Below are positions 12,222 to 25,594 of a stretch of DNA of 64,000 nucleotides, piece by piece. The stretch covers positions 24,811,127 to 24,875,126 of the forward strand of contig NC_088297.1 in the NCBI RefSeq assembly GCF_032854445.1, given 5' to 3'. This stretch comes from Liolophura sinensis (lineage: Eukaryota > Mollusca > Polyplacophora > Chitonida > Chitonidae). The notes under the pieces are model-generated. The model was not told the DNA's origin, did no database searches, and saw only the letters and a list, made by a program, of their open reading frames with translations. Numbering within the stretch: the stretch's first letter is position 1; every line of letters begins with the position of its first letter. The position numbers were made by a program, and so were the translations under genes.

Positions 12222-15200
12222 GACCTGATGCATGGACTGAGTTATTATGCTCGATGACGTCAAAGTCCCAGTAAGTTACAAAACCTGATGCATGGACTGT
12301 GTTCTTATGCGCGATGACGTCATAGTCCCAGTAGGTTACAAAACCTGACGCATAGACCGCGTTGTTATGCGCGACGTCATAGTCCCAGTAGGTTACAAAA
12401 CCTGATGCATGGACTGCGTTGTTATGCGCGATGTCGTCGTAGTCCCAGTAGGTTCCAAAACCTAACGCTTGGACAGTGTTGTTATGCATGATGACGTCGT
12501 AGTCCCAGTAGGTTACAAAACCTGATGCATGGACTGCGTTGATATGCGCGATGACATCGTAGTCCCAGTAGGTTACAAAACCTGATGCATGGACTGTGTT
12601 CTTATGCGCGATGACGTCAGTCCCAGTAGGTTACAAAACCTGATGCATGGACTGTGTTCTTATGCGCGATGACGTCAGTCCCAGTAGGTTACAAAACCTG
12701 ACGCATGGACCGCGTTGTTATGCGCGATGACGTCATAGTCCCAGTAGGTTACAAAACCTGATGCATGGACTGTGTTCTTATGCGCGATGACGTCATAGTC
12801 CCAGTCTGTTTCAAAAGCAGACGCATGGACCACATTGTTATATGCGATGACGTCGTAGTCCCAGTAAGTTACAAAACCTAACGCATGGACCGCGTGGTTA
12901 TGCGCGATGACGTCGTAGACCCAGTAGGTTACAAAACCCCATGCATGGACCACGTTGTTATGCGCGATGACGCCGTAGTCCAAGTAGGTTACAAAACCTG
13001 CCGCATGAACTGCGTTGTTATGCACGATGACGTCATAGTCCCAGTAGGTTACAAAACCTGATGCATGGACTGCGTTGTTATGCACGATAATGTCATAGTC
13101 CCAGTAGGTTACAAAACCTGATGCATGGACTCCGTTGTTATGCGCAATGACGTCATAGTCCCAGTAGGTTACAAAACCTTATGCATGGACTGTGTTCTTA
13201 TGCGCAATGACGTCATAGTCCCATTAGGTTACAAAACCTGACGCATGGACCGCGTTGTTATGCGCGATGACGTCTTTGTCCCAATAGGTTACAAAACCTG
13301 ATGCATGGACTGTGTTCTTATGCGCCATGACGTCATAGTCCCAGTAGGTTACAAAACCTGATGCATGGACTGTGTTCTTATGCGCGATGACGTCAGTCCC
13401 AGTAGGTTACAAAACCTGACGCATGGACCGCGTTGTTATGCGCGATGACGTCATAGTCCCAGTAGGTTACAAAACCTGATGCATGGACTGTGTTCTTATG
13501 CGAGATGACGTCATAGTCCCAGTAGGTTACAAAACCTGACGCATGGACCGCGTTGTTATGCGCGATGACGTCATAGTCCCAGTAGGTTACAAAACCTGAT
13601 GCATGGACTGTGTTGTTATGCGCGATGACGCCATAGTCCCAGTAGGTTACAAAACCTGACGCATGGACCGCGTTGTTATGCGCGATGACGTCATAGTCCC
13701 AGTAGGTTACAAAACCTGACGCATGGACTGCGTTGTTAAGCCCGATGACGTCTTTGTCCCAGTAGGTTACAAAACCCCCATGCATGGACTGCGTTGTTAT
13801 GCCCGATGACGTCATTGTCCCAGTAGGTTACAAAACCCCATGCATGGACTGTGTTGTTATGCCCGATGACGTCTTTGTCCCAGTAGGTTACAAAACCTGA
13901 TGCATGGACTGCGTTGTTATGCGCGATGACGTTATAATCCCAGTAGGTTACAAAACCCTATGCATGGACTGCGTTATTATACCCGATGACGTCATTGTCC
14001 TAGTAGGTTACAAAACCCCATGCATGGACTGTGTTGTTATGCCCGATGACGTCATTGTCCCAGTAGGTTACAAAACCCCATGCAGGGACTGCGTTATTAT
14101 ACCCGATGACGTCATTTTCCCAGTAGATTACAAAACCTAACGCATGGACCGCGTTGTTATGCGCGATGACGTCATAGTCCCAGTAGGTTACAAAACCCCC
14201 ATGCATGGACTGTGTTCTTATGCGCGATGACGTCATAGTCCCAGTAGGTTACAAAACCTGACGCATGGACCGCGTTGTTATGCGCGATGACGTCATAGTC
14301 CCAGTAGGTTACAAAACCTGATGCATGGACTGTGTTCTTATGCGCGATGACGTCATAGTCCCAGTAGGTTACAAAACCTGACGCATGGACTGCGTTGTTA
14401 AGCCCGATGACGTCTTTGTCCCAGTAGGTTACAAAACCCCCATGCATGGACTGCGTTGTTATGCTCGATGACGTCATTGTCCCAGTAGGTTACAAAACCC
14501 CATGCATGGACTGTGTTGTTATGCCTGATGACGTCATTGTCCCAGTAGGTTACAAAACCTGATGCATGGACTGCGTTGTTATGCCCGATGACGTCATTGT
14601 CCCAGTAGGTTACAAAACCCCATGCAGGGACTGCGTTATTATGCCCGATGACGTCATTGTCCCAGTAGGTTACAAAACCTGATGCATGGACTGCGTTGTT
14701 ATGCGCGATGAAGTCATTGTCCCAGTAGGTTACAAAACCCTATGCATGGACTGCGTTATTATGCCCGATGACGTCTTTGTCCCAGTAGGTTACAAAACCT
14801 GATGCATGGACTCCGTTGTTATGCGCGATGACGTTATAGTCCTAGTAGGTTACAAGACCCTATGCATGGACTGCATTATTATGCCCGATGACGTCATTGT
14901 CCTAGTAGGTTACAAAACCCCATGCATGGACTGTGTTGTTATGCCCGATGACGTCATTGTCCCAGTAGGTTACAAAACCCCATGCATGGACTGCGTTATT
15001 ATGCCCGATGACGTCATTGTCCCAGTAGGTTACAAAACCTGATGCATGGACTGTGTTGTTATGCGCGATGACGTTATAGTCCCAGTAGGTTACAAAACCT
15101 TATGCATGGACTGCGTTGTTATGCGCGATGACGTCATTGTCCCAGTAGGTTACAAAACCTGATGCATGGACTGCGTTGTTATGCGCGATGACGTCATTGT

Positions 15201-18200
15201 CCCAGTAGGTTACAAAACCCCATGCATGGACTGCGTTATTATGCCCGATGACGTCATTGTCCCAGTAGGTTACAAAACCTGATGCATGGACTGCGTTGTT
15301 ATGCGCGATGAAGTCATTGTCCTAGTAAGTTACAAAACCCTATGCATGGACTGCGTTATTATGCCCGATGACGTTATAGTCCCAGTAGGTTACAAGACCC
15401 TATGCATGGACTGCGTTGTTATGCCCGATGACGTCATTGTCCTAGTAAGTTACAAAACCCTATGCATGGACTGTGTTGTTATGCCCGATGACGTCATTCT
15501 CCCAGTAGGTTACAAAACCCCATGCAGGGACTGCGTTATTATGCCCGATGACGTCATTGTCCCAGTAGGTTACAAAACCTGATGCATGGACTGCGTTGTT
15601 ATGCGCGATGACGTCATTGTCCCAGTAGGTTACAAAACCCCATGCATGGACTGCGTTATTATGCCCGATGACGTCATTGTCCTAGTAAGTTACAAAACCC
15701 CATGCATGGACTGTGTTGTTATGCCCGATGACGTCATTCTCCCAGTAGGTTACAAAACCTGATGCATGGACTGCGTTGTTATGCGCGATGACGTCATTGT
15801 CCCAGTAGGTTACAAAACCTGATGCATGGACTGCGTTGTTATGCCCGATGATGTCATAGTCCCAGTAGGTTACAAAACCTGACGCATGGACTGCGTTGTT
15901 AAGCCCGATGACGTCTTTGTCCCAGTAGGTTACAAAACCCCCATGCATGGACTGCGTTGTTATGCCCGATGACGTCATTGTCCCAGTAGGTTACAAAACC
16001 CCATGCAGGGACTGTGTTGTTATGCCCGATGACGTCTTTGTCCCAGTAGGTTACAAAACCTGATGCATGGACTGCGTTGTTATGCGCGATGACGTTATAG
16101 TCTCAGTAGGTTGCAAAACCCCATGCATGGACTGCGTTATTATGCCCGATGACGTCATTGTCCTAGTAGGTTACAAAACCCCATGCATGGACTGTGTTGT
16201 TATGCCCGATGACGTCATTGTCCCAGTAGGTTACAAAACCCCATGCAGGGACTGCGTTATTATACCTGATGACGTCATTGTCCCAGTAGGTTACAAAACC
16301 CCATGCATGGACTGCGTTATTATGCCCGATGACGTCATTGTCCCAGTAGGTTACAAAACCCCATGCATGGACTGCGTTGTTATGCGCGATGACGTCATTG
16401 TCCCAGTAGGTTACAAAACCTGATGCATGGACTGCGTTGTTATGCGCGATGACGTCATTGTCCCAGTAGGTTACAAACCCTATGCATGGACTGCGTTATT
16501 ATGCCCGATGACGTCTTTGTCCCAGTAGGTTACAAAACCTGATGCATGGACTCCATTGTTATGCGCGATGACGTTATAGTCCCAGTAGGTTACAAAACCC
16601 CATGCATGGACTGCGTTGTTATGCGCGATGACGTCATTGTCCCAGTAGGTTACAAAACCTTATGCATGGACTGCGTTATTATGCCTGATGACGTCTTTGT
16701 CCCAGTAGGTTACAAAACCGGATGCATGGACTGCATTGTTATGCGCGATGACGTTATAGTCCCAGTAGGTTACAAAACCCTATGAATGGACTGCGTTATT
16801 ATGCCCGATGACGTCATTGTCCTAGTAGGTTACAAAACCCCATGCATGGACTGTGTTGTTATGCCCGATGAAGTCATTGTCCTAGTAGGTTACAAAACCC
16901 CATGCATGGACTGTGTTGTTATGCCCGATGACGTCATTGTCCCAGTAGGTTACAAAACCCCATGCAGGGACTGCGTTATTATGCCCGATGACGTCATTGT
17001 CCCAGTAGGTTACAAAACCTGATGCATGGACTGCGTTGTTATGCGCGATGACGTTATAATCCCAGTAGGTTACAAAACCCTATGCATGGACTGCGTTATT
17101 ATGCCCGATGACGTCATTGTCCTAGTAGGTTACAAAACCCCATGCATGGACTGTGTTGTTATGCCTGATGACGTCATTGTCCCAGTAGGTTACAAAACCC
17201 CATGCAGGGACTGCGTTATTATACCCGATGACGTCATTTTCCCAGTAGATTACAAAACCTGACGCATGGACCGCGTTGTTATGCGCGATGACGTCATAGT
17301 CCCAGTAGGTTACAAAACCCCATGCAGGGACTGCGTTATTATGCCCGATGACGTCATTGTCCTAGTAGGTTACAAAACCCCATGCATGGACTGTGTTGTT
17401 ATGCCTGATGACGTCTTTGTCCCAGTAGGTTACAAAACCTGATGCATGGACTGCGTTGTTATGCGCGATGACGTTATAATCCCAGTAGGTTACAAAACCC
17501 TATGCATGGACTGCGTTATTATGCCCGATGACGTCATTGTCCTAGTAGGTTACAAAACCCCAAGCATGGACTGTGTTGTTATGCCCGATGACGTCATTGT
17601 CCCAGTAGGTTACAAAACCCCATGCATGGACTGCGTTATTATGCCCGATGACGTCATTGTCCCAGTAGGTTACAAAACCTGATGCATGGACTGTGTTGTT
17701 ATGCGCGATGACGTTATAGTCCCAGTAGGTTACAAAACCCCATGCATGGACTGCGTTATTATGCCCGATGACGTCATTGTCCTAGTAGGTTACAAAACCC
17801 CAAGCATGGACTGTGTTGTTATGCGCGATGACGTCATTGTCCCAGTAGGTTACAAAACCCCATGCAGGGACTGCGTTATTATGCCCGATGACGTCATTGT
17901 CCCAGTAGGTTACAAAACCCCAAGCATGGACTGTGTTGTTATGCCCGATGACGTCATTGTCCCAGTAGGTTACAAAACCCCATGCATGGACTGCGTTATT
18001 ATGCCCGATGACGTCATTGTCCCAGTAGGTTACAAAACCTGACGCATGGACTGTGTTGTTATGCGCGATGACGTTATAGTCCCAGTAGGTTACAAAACCT
18101 TATGCATGGACTGCGTTGTTATGCGCGATGACGTCATTGTCCCAGTAGGTTACAAAACCTGATGCATGGACTGCGTTGTTATGCGCGATGACGTCATTGT

Positions 18201-21200
18201 CCCAGTAGGTTACAAAACCTGATGCATGGACTGCGTTGTTATGCGCGATGACGTCATTGTCCCAGTAGGTTACAAAACCCCATGCATGGACTGCGTTATT
18301 ATGCCCGATGACGTCATTGTCCCAGTAGATTACAAAACCTGATGCATGGACTGCGTTGTTATGCGCGATGAAGTCATTGTCCTAGTAAGTTACAAAACCC
18401 TATGCATGGACTGCGTTATTATGCCCGATGACGTTATAGTCCCAGTAGGTTACAAGACCCTATGCATGGACTGCGTTGTTATGCCCGATGACGTCATTGT
18501 CCTAGTAAGTTACAAAACCCTATGCATGGACTGTGTTGTTATGCCCGATGACGTCATTCTCCCAGTAGGTTACAAAACCCCATGCAGGGACTGCGTTATT
18601 ATGCCCGATGACGTCATTGTCCCAGTAGGTTACAAAACCTGATGCATGGACTGCGTTGTTATGCGCGATGACGTCATTGTCCCAGTAGGTTACAAAACCC
18701 TATGCATGGACTGCGTTATTATGCCCGATGACGTCATTGTCCTAGTAAGTTACAAAACCCCATGCATGGACTGTGTTGTTATGCCCGATGACGTCATTCT
18801 CCCAGTAGGTTACAAAACCTGATGCAGGGACTGCGTTATTATACCTGATGACGTCATTGTCCCAGTAGGTTACAAAACCCCATGCATGGACTGCGTTGTT
18901 ATGCCCGATGACGTCATTGTCCCAGTAGGTTACAAAACCTGATGCATGGACTGCGTTGTTATGCGCGATGACGTCATTGTCCCAGTAGGTTACAAAACCT
19001 GATGCATGGACTGCGTTGTTATGCCCGATGACGTCATAGTCCCAGTAGGTTACAAAACCTGACGCATGGACTGCGTTGTTAAGCCCGATGACGTCTTTGT
19101 CCCAGTAGGTTACAAAACCCCCATGCATGGACTGCGTTGTTATGCCCGATGACGTCATTGTCCCAGTAGGTTACAAAACCCCATGCAGGGACTGTGTTGT
19201 TATGCCCGATGACGTCTTTGTCCCAGTAGGTTACAAAACCTGATGCATGGACTGCGTTGTTATGCGCGATGACGTTATAGTCTCAGTAGGTTGCAAAACC
19301 CCATGCATGGACTGCGTTATTATGCCCGATGACGTCATTGTCCTAGTAGGTTACAAAACCCCATGCATGGACTGTGTTGTTATGCCCGATGACGTCATTG
19401 TCCCAGTAGGTTACAAAACCCCATGCAGGGACTGCGTTATTATACCTGATGACGTCATTGTCCCAGTAGGTTACAAAACCCCATGCATGGACTGCGTTAT
19501 TATGCCCGATGACGTCATTTTCCCAGTAGGTTACAAAACCCCATGCATGGACTGCGTTGTTATGCGCGATGACGTCATTGTCCCAGTAGGTTACAAAACC
19601 TTATGCATGGACTGCGTTGTTATGCGCGATGACGTCATTGTCCCAGTAGGTTACAAAACCCTATGCATGGACTGCGTTATTATGCCCGATGACGTCTTTG
19701 TCCCAGTAGGTTACAAAACCGGATGCATGGACTCCATTGTTATGCGCGATGACGTTATAGTCCCAGTAGGTTACAAAACCCTATGAATGGACTGCGTTAT
19801 TATGCCCGATGACGTCATTGTCCTAGTAGGTTACAAAACCCCATGCATGGACTGTGTTGTTATGCCCGATGAAGTCATTGTCCTAGTAGGTTACAAAACC
19901 CCATGCATGGACTGTGTTGTTATGCCCGATGACGTCATTGTCCCAGTAGGTTACAAAACCCCATGCAGGGACTGCGTTATTATGCCCGATGACGTCATTG
20001 TCCTAGTAGGTTACAAAACCCCATGCATGGACTGTGTTGTTATGCCCGATGACGTCATTGTCCCAGTAGGTTACAAAACCCCATGCAGGGACTGCGTTAT
20101 TATGCCCGATGACGTCATTGTCCTAGTAGGTTACAAAACCCCATGCATGAACTGTGTTGTTATGCCCGATGACGTCATTGTCCCAGTAGGTTACAAAACC
20201 TGATGCATGGACTGCGTTGTTATGCCCGATGACGTCATTGTCCCAGTAGGTTACAAAACCCTATGAATGGACTGCGTTATTATGCCCGATGACGTCATTG
20301 TCCTAGTAGGTTACAAAACCCCATGCATGGACTGTGTTGTTATGCCCGATGAAGTCATTGTCCCAGTAGGTTACAAAACCCCATGCAGGGACTGCGTTAT
20401 TATGCCCGATGACGTCATTGTCCCAGTAGGTTACAAAACCTGATGCATGGACTGCGTTGTTATGCGCGATGACGTCATCGTCCCAGTAGGTTACAAAACC
20501 CCCATGCATGGACTGTTTTCTTATGCGCCATGACGTCATTGTTCCAGTAGGTTACAAAACCTGATGCATGGACTGCGTTGTTATGCGCGATGACGTCATT
20601 GTCCCAGTAGGTTACAAAACCCCATGCATGGACTGTGTTGTTATGCCCGATGACGTCATTGTCCCAGTAGGTTACAAAACCCCATGCAGGGACTGCGTTA
20701 TTATGCCCGATGACGTCATTGTCCTAGTAGGTTACAAAACCCCATGCATGGACTGCGTTATTATGCCCGATGACGTCATTGTCCTAGTAGGTTACAAAAC
20801 CCCAAGCATGGACTGTGTTGTTATGCGCGATGACGTCATTGTCCCAGTAGGTTACAAAACCCCATGCAGGGACTGCGTTATTATGCCCGATGACGTCATT
20901 GTCTCAGTAGGTTACAAAACCCTATGAATGGACTGCGTTATTATGCCCGATGACGTCATTGTCCTAGTAGGTTACAAAACCCCATGCATGGACTGTGTTG
21001 TTATGCCCGATGAAGTCATTGTCCTAGTAGGTTACAAAACCCCATGCATGGACTGTGTTGTTATGCGCGATGACGTCATTGTCCCAGTAGGTTACAAAAC
21101 CCCATGCAGGGACTGCGTTATTATGCCCGATGACGTCATTGTCCTAGTAGGTTACAAAACCCCATGCAGGGACTGTGTAATTATGCCCGATGACGTCATT

Positions 21201-22420
21201 GTCCTAGTAGGTTACAAAACCCCAAGCATGGACTGTGTTGTTATGCCCGATGACGTCATTGTCCCAGTAGGTTACAAAACCCCATGCATGGACTGCGTTA
21301 TTATGCCCGATGACGTCATTGTCCCAGTAGGTTACAAAACCTGATGCATGGACTGTGTTGTTATGCGCGATGACGTTATAGTCCCAGTAGGTTACAAAAC
21401 CCCATGCATGGACTGCGTTATTATGCCCGATGACGTCATTGTCCTAGTAGGTTACAAAACCCCAAGCATGGACTGTGTTGTTATGCGCGATGACGTCATT
21501 GTCCCAGTAGGTTACAAAACCCCATGCAGGGACTGCGTTATTATGCCCGATGACGTCATTGTCTCAGTAGGTTACAAAACCCTATGAATGGACTGCGTTA
21601 TTATGCCCGATGACGTCATTGTCCTAGTAGGTTACAAAACCCCATGCATGGACTGTGTTGTTATGCCCGATGAAGTCATTGTCCTAGTAGGTTACAAAAC
21701 CCCATGCATGGACTGTGTTGTTATGCCCGATGACGTCATTGTCCCAGTAGGTTACAAAACCCCATGCAGGGACTGCGTTATTATGCCCGATGACGTCATT
21801 GTCCTAGTAGGTTACAAAACCCCAAGCATGGACTGTGTTGTTATGCCCGATGACGTCATTGTCCCAGTAGGTTACAAAACCTGATGCATGGACTGCGTTG
21901 TTATGCGCGATGACGTCATTGTTCCAGTAGGTTACAAAACCTGATGCATGGACTGCGTTGTTATGCGCGATGACGTCATTGTCCCAGTAGGTTACAAAAC
22001 CCCATGCATGGACTGCGTTGTTATGCGCGATGACGTCATTGTTCCAGTAGGTTACAAAACCTGATGCAGGGACTGCGTTATTATACCTGATGACGTCATT
22101 GTCCCAGTAGGTTACAAAACCCCATGCATGGACTGCGTTGTTATGCGCGATGACGTCATTGTCCCAGTAGGTTACAAAACCTGATGCATGGACTGCGTTG
22201 TTATGCGCGATGACGTCATTGTCCCAGTAGGTTACAAAACCCCATGCAGGGACTGCGTTATTATGCCCGATGACGTCATTGTCCCAGTAGGTTACAAAAC
22301 CTGATGTATGGACTCCGTTGTTATGCGCGATGACGTTATAGTCTCAGTATGTTACAAAACCTGATGTATGGACTCCGTTGTTATGCGCGATGACGTTATA
22401 GTCTCAGTATGTTACAAAAC
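12222..22420. repeat. 10.2-kb satellite of a 60-bp unit carrying TGACGTCA
   Basis: About 170 tandem copies of a 60-bp unit: GATGCATGGACTGCGTTGTT, ATGCGCGATGACGTCATTGT and CCCAGTAGGTTACAAAACCT. The left third mostly has ...GTCATAGTCCC and CGCGTTGTTATGCGC; the rest mixes ...GTCATTGTCC with CGTTATTATGCCC, so there are regional sub-types. Occasional one-base gains (CCCCC for CCCC) shift the register. The period is a multiple of three, so long frames stay open on both strands (repeats of DDVIVPVGYKTPCMDC on plus, SGFVTYWDYDVIAHNNAVHA on minus), but plus-strand frames are cut wherever a unit reads CCTGATG. In a sample of 20 consecutive units (14,461-15,660) 14 hold a perfect TGACGTCA. Confidence 0.97.
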
Positions 22421-23986
22421 CACACGAACTCAATCACAGAACACAAAAACAAGCGTGTGACGTGTACAATTTTATTACACGCAAATGCATAATCTCTACA
22501 TCTTTTCAAGTGTACCATTTCCAAAACCGATGGCAGTTTGCATGCACTCACTGCCCGATAGTCCTGCATGCAAAGCGACTTTGTATTCTATATCAGAGTA
22601 TGTGAGAAACTTGATTTCTGTTTTTTTTTAAACAACACATAGTATATGAACATATAACCGTGTCCAACTTTTAAAAGGCTTGAATTTATAAATCCAGTAG
22701 CTCATTATGAAAAACATATACACCAGATAAAAAAACAAAGAAATCTTGGTAACAGTCTGTGAAATCTTCTTTATAGACGTATACCTATCTGCCCAACATA
22801 AGAACTTTGAACGTGATTCCTTCGTAATTTGTCTGTAATTAATTACAGGCTTACGTTTCCGTCTTCTTTATACCAGTGGCATAATTAACGCAATTACCAC
22901 CAGATTTACACGTCGCTGTCCATTCTTGTGCATGCATTTAACATGTTTGGGAGTATTTACCCTGACTAGCTCACAGCTCTTTGATTCCAATTCTATATAA
23001 AATAAACCATTTCCTATTTTACAACAAATTAGATCTTCTTTTTCTGAAGTTCCGCCAACAGAAAACAAAACCAGAGATATAAACATAAAAGAATTCTCCA
23101 TACAAGAATCTCTTTAACAAGTTTTTCCCCCTAAAACATCCTTGAGTTCACATATTCCATCCTGGTGGATACTCCACCCATTCCCCATCTAACCAAACAT
23201 TCTGTAACAAATAGTCTGACATGAAATCTATACTTATTTTGAAGTTCTTCGTGACTGTATAAACTGCCACGATAAATCACCAAATACCTCTTTGGGCTAA
23301 ATTCATTTCAAATTCCTTATTATAAAACTGTGTCCTTAAGAGTAGTGGAGTATAACCTGGACGTAAATTATTAAAACAGAGCTGACGTTCCCACGCCGAG
23401 GTCTAGGTTAGCAGGGTTGTAACGGGCAGGTCATACAATACAGGCCGATTCCTTAAAAAACTGAATGTGATGAATTTGTAAAACAAACAATCATGCAGAT
23501 GCGACCTATTGACGCATCTAATCAAAATAATACAAATCCAGCTCTGTTCCAAGACTTGTATTATCCGACAGGATTACCTGACAGATTTGCGCGCGTACAT
23601 GTATAATTCCAGGTTCTGGTTGCAACAAATTCAACAATATTATCGGACAGAAGTGTGGACACAAGCATTTATAAGCTTATAACAGCAACTGACTTCTCCA
23701 TGGAAACCACCAAAACGATGGAATCTGGGAAAACGAAGCGCAGAACCATAACCAACAATACTAAGTGAAACTGAAACCGAAGATTATGGCTCACAGACAC
23801 AAAATTGACAGCCATTATAGGGATTAATATTTCCCGCCCACAAAGTAACCCTTGCCTATGACACGTAGTCTGCGGTTCATTCCTGCCTTTCAGATGGCGT
23901 TTAGTGGTCAAACTGGTAACGTAGTATACCGACTCAGTGACTGCAAGAGAGCAACGGTCCAGTCAGTTTAATACCGAGTCGCCATG
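22421..23986. other. gene-free stretch
   Basis: AT-rich unique sequence to the right of the 60-bp satellite. No coding similarity found; the minus-strand frames at 22,868-23,101 and 23,669-23,911 lack recognisable domains. Confidence 0.5.
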
Positions 23987-24302
23987 GTGCGCGCCAATGT
24001 CCTTTGGACGACAGACCTCACAGACAGGCCAGTGACTACTAGTTGCCAACCCAAGTAGAAAAACATCTGCTAAGGTAAACTTAAAAGAAATCACCAGTTC
24101 TGTGCGCGCCACTGTCCTTTGGACGACGGACCTCACAAACAGGCCAGTGACTACTAGCGGCAACTCAAAGAACGAAATACATCTGATAACGTAAAAATAA
24201 AGAAATCACTGGTTCTGTGCGCGCCACTGTCCTTTGGACGACAGACCTCACAGACAGGCCAGTGACTACTAGCGGCAACCAAAAGTACGAAAAACATCAA
24301 CT
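23987..24302. repeat. ~116-bp unit, three tandem copies
   Basis: Copies start at about 23,987, 24,102 and 24,218 with GTGCGCGCCA, continuing through TGTCCTTTGGACGACAGACC, TCACAGACAGGCCAGTGACT and ACTAG, then a more diverged AT-rich half. The first half is far better conserved between copies than the second. Confidence 0.9.
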
Positions 24303-25375
24303 AACGTAATATTTAAAAAATTCCCAAGTTCTTGCACAAAATGACAAATGACAACCTGTCCACAAAGTAGAAATACTTATTCGTTAATGGTATAATTATT
24401 AAGCGTGTTGGGGGCCTGATGTTCAATATAAAAGTGGAAGTTTATGTTCATTAACTAGATTATTACAACCTCTTTTCGGAAAAATAAAGCCATAAAAAAT
24501 AAAAATCATATTTCACATTTCACATTTCCCCACTCCATTGAGGTTGAAGAGTATCTTGACAGTAAATGAAAGTAGAAAACTTCACAAACTGGCATATTCC
24601 AATTTTGGGATTTAACTAGGTTTAAAAAGTAGCCTGGCCGTAGATACCCTAGAAAAATTCTACACTTACATACAGTTAACATTTCTTGATGCCAAAAGGT
24701 TCCAAAAGCTACCAGACAGTATAAATGGGCAGCTTTACGATTACAACACATTCCAAACTTCTTAATTTCAATGGCCTTAAAGAGAATAACCCGATAGTGG
24801 ACGTAAATGGGGCGAAAATAACAACTTAACACACTTAAGTTTAATACATCTAGGTTTAAACAGCAACCTAACAATAAATGTAAATGTACACGAGGAAAAC
24901 GAGTAATTCAGCACGATATATGTAAATTAAGAAATTTAGCCCATCTCACACATGTAGTAGTTGACTTCCTGCACGTGAGTTGATGATGTAAATGAGAGAG
25001 AGGAAGTGCCACTCTAATAAACGTCTGCTAAGACATACTCTGACAAAGGTACGAACTTTCTAAAGCCAACTATTTGTTAAGTCAAGACAAGAACATCAGA
25101 GATTTGATGGTTAAGTTGAGATAAAAAGTAAAAGCAGACAACGACCATTTTGTCCTTGACAGAAGTTTTGTTTGGCACATGATGCTGATATTATAGTTTG
25201 ATTATTCCCGAGGTCACGTTGAGATGTAGCACAAACTTGTTGGATTTCAGCTTAAAGCTGGCAAATTTCCCCCCACAAATAAATCACCGTTCACACATGG
25301 GAGATATTTCTGAATTCCTTGTTTCGCCACGTCAAATCACACGGTAACCACAGCCAAAATTCGCACCCCGTACTT
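24303..25375. other. gene-free stretch
   Basis: AT-rich sequence. A 122-codon minus-strand frame (24,506-24,874) has no recognisable domain and falls in DNA with loosely repeating text (CTAGGTTTAAA blocks near 24,615 and 24,850). Possibly part of a long 3' region of SLC25A51, but nothing proves this. Confidence 0.45.
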
Positions 25376-25594
25376 ACAGTAATTCTTCAACCTTCTCGCA
25401 TAATTGCCAGGTGTTTATTCAAGCATATTAGGAAGGTATCATTCTGTGACTTATGATATTAGTCTTTTTGTGAAGCCCCGAAACTGGCCAGTCCAAAAAA
25501 AAATGTACTTTTCTCTCAAAAATCAAATTAAAAATGTGCATAAATTGCACTGACAGTTGCTATTTTCATATGCGAAAAGGTTGAGGAATTAAGA
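25376..25594. mobile_element. MITE-like element with ~26-bp terminal inverted repeats, copy 1
   Basis: The left end ACAGTAATTCTTCAACCTTC-TCGCATA is the near-perfect inverse of the right end TATGCGAAAAGGTTGAGGAA-TTAAGA. The element is about 219 bp long and has no coding capacity. Related copies at 30,047-30,251, 33,316-33,524 and 58,585-58,762 share ends and an interior with TGTGAAGCCC(C/T)GAAAC. This is typical of a non-autonomous DNA transposon; the superfamily cannot be named without the target-site duplication. Confidence 0.75.

Noticed and set aside
12222-22420. CRISPR-like array or long repetitive protein genes on both strands
   Set aside because: The whole unit repeats without unique spacers, the setting is eukaryotic, and open frames exist on both strands only because 60 is a multiple of three; they end at scattered CCTGATG variants.
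24506-24874. 122-codon minus-strand frame
   Set aside because: Cysteine-rich but without domain similarity; lies in loosely repetitive AT-rich DNA.
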